Positions 30,522 through 31,330 of a stretch of DNA of 31,330 nucleotides are shown here, one piece after another. Location of the stretch: contig JADNRX010000584.1 of NCBI GenBank assembly GCA_015501595.1, positions 1 to 31,330 on the forward strand, in the 5' to 3' direction. The position numbers were made by a program, and so were the translations under genes. A model generated the notes under the pieces. The model saw only the letters and a list, made by a program, of their open reading frames with translations. It searched no databases and was not told the DNA's origin. This DNA is from Hymenopellis radicata. Taxonomy: Eukaryota; Basidiomycota; Agaricomycetes; Agaricales; Physalacriaceae. Position 1 is the first letter of the stretch. Every line of letters begins with the position of its first letter.

Positions 30522-30650
30522 ACTGAGGGTGGTGGAGGTGAGAGTGGGAGTGGTGGTATGGTAGTGGTGGTTGCTACGGCAGTGGTGGTGGTAGTCGTTG
30601 CCGTCCAGAGAGTGGTGGTGGTGGCGGCGGCGGCGGTCGTCGTCGTCCAA
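30522..30650. repeat. GGT/GGC/CGT low-complexity tract
   Basis: A run of GTGGTGG-type trinucleotides grades into GGCGGC and GTCGTC. The long frames over it on both strands (poly-Val, poly-His, poly-Trp) are compositional artefacts. Confidence 0.85.
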
Positions 30651-30784
30651 GTCGAGGTCAACGTCTTTATCGCGACGTGGCCGCATTCTCGCCACATCCT
30701 TGCCGCATTCCCCGCATCCTCACCACATTCTCTCCATCCCCGCCATCGCTGCATCGTCGTCGTCATCAGGTCGTCGTGACCGTA

Positions 30785-30860
30785 GTCCAGAAGTCGTCCT
30801 CGTCGTGGAAGTCGTCCCCGTCGCGGAAGTCGTCCTGGTCGCGGAAGTTGCTGCTGCCGT
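30785..30860. repeat. Short tandem repeats of a GAAGTCGTCC-type unit
   Basis: GAAGTCGTCC occurs three times (about 30791, 30809 and 30827) at 18-base spacing, followed by a diverged unit. It is part of the internal low-complexity filler of the TIR element. Confidence 0.75.
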
Positions 30861-31162
30861 CGCAGAGACAGCAGCAGCAGGCTCAGCACATAGCCAAAGC
30901 CTGAATCTCCACCCCAGAGGCCGCCTGACAATCGTCAGAGCGGCAGGGATGACAGTCGTCATGCCTGGGTGGTGGTGGTGGTGGTGAGCAAAGAGATCGA
31001 GTCATCGATCCAACGCTTACGCATCGCTTCAGATCTCGGTCCGGAACGCCGGATCGCGAGAAATTATCGCGCATGCCTTGTTTGGGGCACGCAAGACCCC
31101 GTTTAACTTACTAAAAATTTGTAAATTAACTTTAAATATATACCAACATTTTCACGAGTCAA

Positions 31163-31189
31163 CACGAGTACTCGCGACGAGTACTCGTG
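31163..31189. repeat. Perfect 12-bp hairpin inside the TIR element
   Basis: CACGAGTACTCG (31163-31174) and CGAGTACTCGTG (31178-31189) pair exactly around the loop CGA. The left half of the element has a related palindromic word (CGAGTACTCG near 30418), so it seems to be a subterminal structure of the element. Confidence 0.9.
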
Positions 31190-31330
31190 CCTCCAGAGGC
31201 TGATCCGCGATCCATGTGTGATCCGACCCGCCACGGGTCTACGGATCAAACGGATCGGATCTCCGAGATGCCCGAGCGGATCGAGTATGGGTAAACCCGT
31301 GTGATCCGTTGACTCGTTGAGGTCTCTAGT

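Larger units (their letters stand above)
30265..31329. mobile_element. Non-autonomous TIR element (about 1,065 bp), MITE/fold-back type
   Basis: The left end begins CTAGAGACCTCAACGACTCA (30265-30284). The reverse complement of the right end begins CTAGAGACCTCAACGAGTCA (31310-31329), a near-perfect terminal inverted repeat of about 21 bp. Inside the ends lie two direct copies, about 100-130 bp each, of a GATCCG-rich block (about 30330-30440 and 31205-31300) that are themselves partly palindromic (GATCCGAC ... GTCGGATC). The centre is GGT/CGT-rich simple sequence. No transposase is encoded. Only one base remains after the right end, so a target-site duplication cannot be checked. Confidence 0.75.

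Noticed and set aside
30503..30987. Long frames on both strands across the GGT/CGT tract
   Set aside because: They encode monotonous Val, His, Thr or Trp runs set by the trinucleotide repeat and have no start context, introns or family likeness.

Overview
The window looks like nuclear DNA of a filamentous basidiomycete, probably an agaricomycete. The evidence is the many GT-AG introns of about 43-60 bases, protein families typical of that group (PDR-type ABC transporter, Argonaute, a basidiomycete-type ARF-like GTPase, a KDZ/CxC transposase remnant), and coding on both strands without operon-like packing. All identifications were made by eye from translated exons; no database search was run.

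Left part (1-9.9 kb): an interior piece of a PDR ABC transporter gene on the plus strand, broken by a 29-bp tandem duplication and a second frameshift. It is followed on the minus strand by an intact four-exon gene of unknown function (348 aa), a trehalose-phosphate synthase-like gene with a nonsense codon and a decayed phosphatase-like tail, an orphan 3' exon, and a long multi-exon WD40 gene with two frame breaks at homopolymer runs.

Middle part (9.9-21.2 kb): poorly coding DNA with a duplicated segment (about 220 bp, two direct copies 2.6 kb apart) that flanks an unidentified minus-strand fragment and an ARF-like GTPase gene shortened by a TAG codon. Further right are weak plus-strand remnants, a coiled-coil/acidic/RGR-rich coding segment, and a minus-strand stretch of small well-spliced exons with hydrophobic segments that I cannot assign.

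Right part (21.2-31.3 kb): a nearly complete Argonaute gene of about 21 exons with the DEDH catalytic residues present, two tiny exons, a GC-AG intron and one apparent phase mismatch. Then come minus-strand fragments of acetyl-CoA carboxylase and aspartate kinase, an AT-rich zone with inverted repeats, a pol III-type tRNA-like element, a long hairpin and a telomere-like tract, the 3' part of a KDZ-family transposase gene, and a roughly 1.07-kb element with terminal inverted repeats that ends at the window edge.

The genes do not form one pathway. The main impression is a gene graveyard in which several conserved genes survive as intron-containing fragments with single nonsense or frameshift lesions, next to transposon remnants. 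The Argonaute and the 348-aa gene are the best candidates for live genes. Some one-base lesions could be assembly errors.
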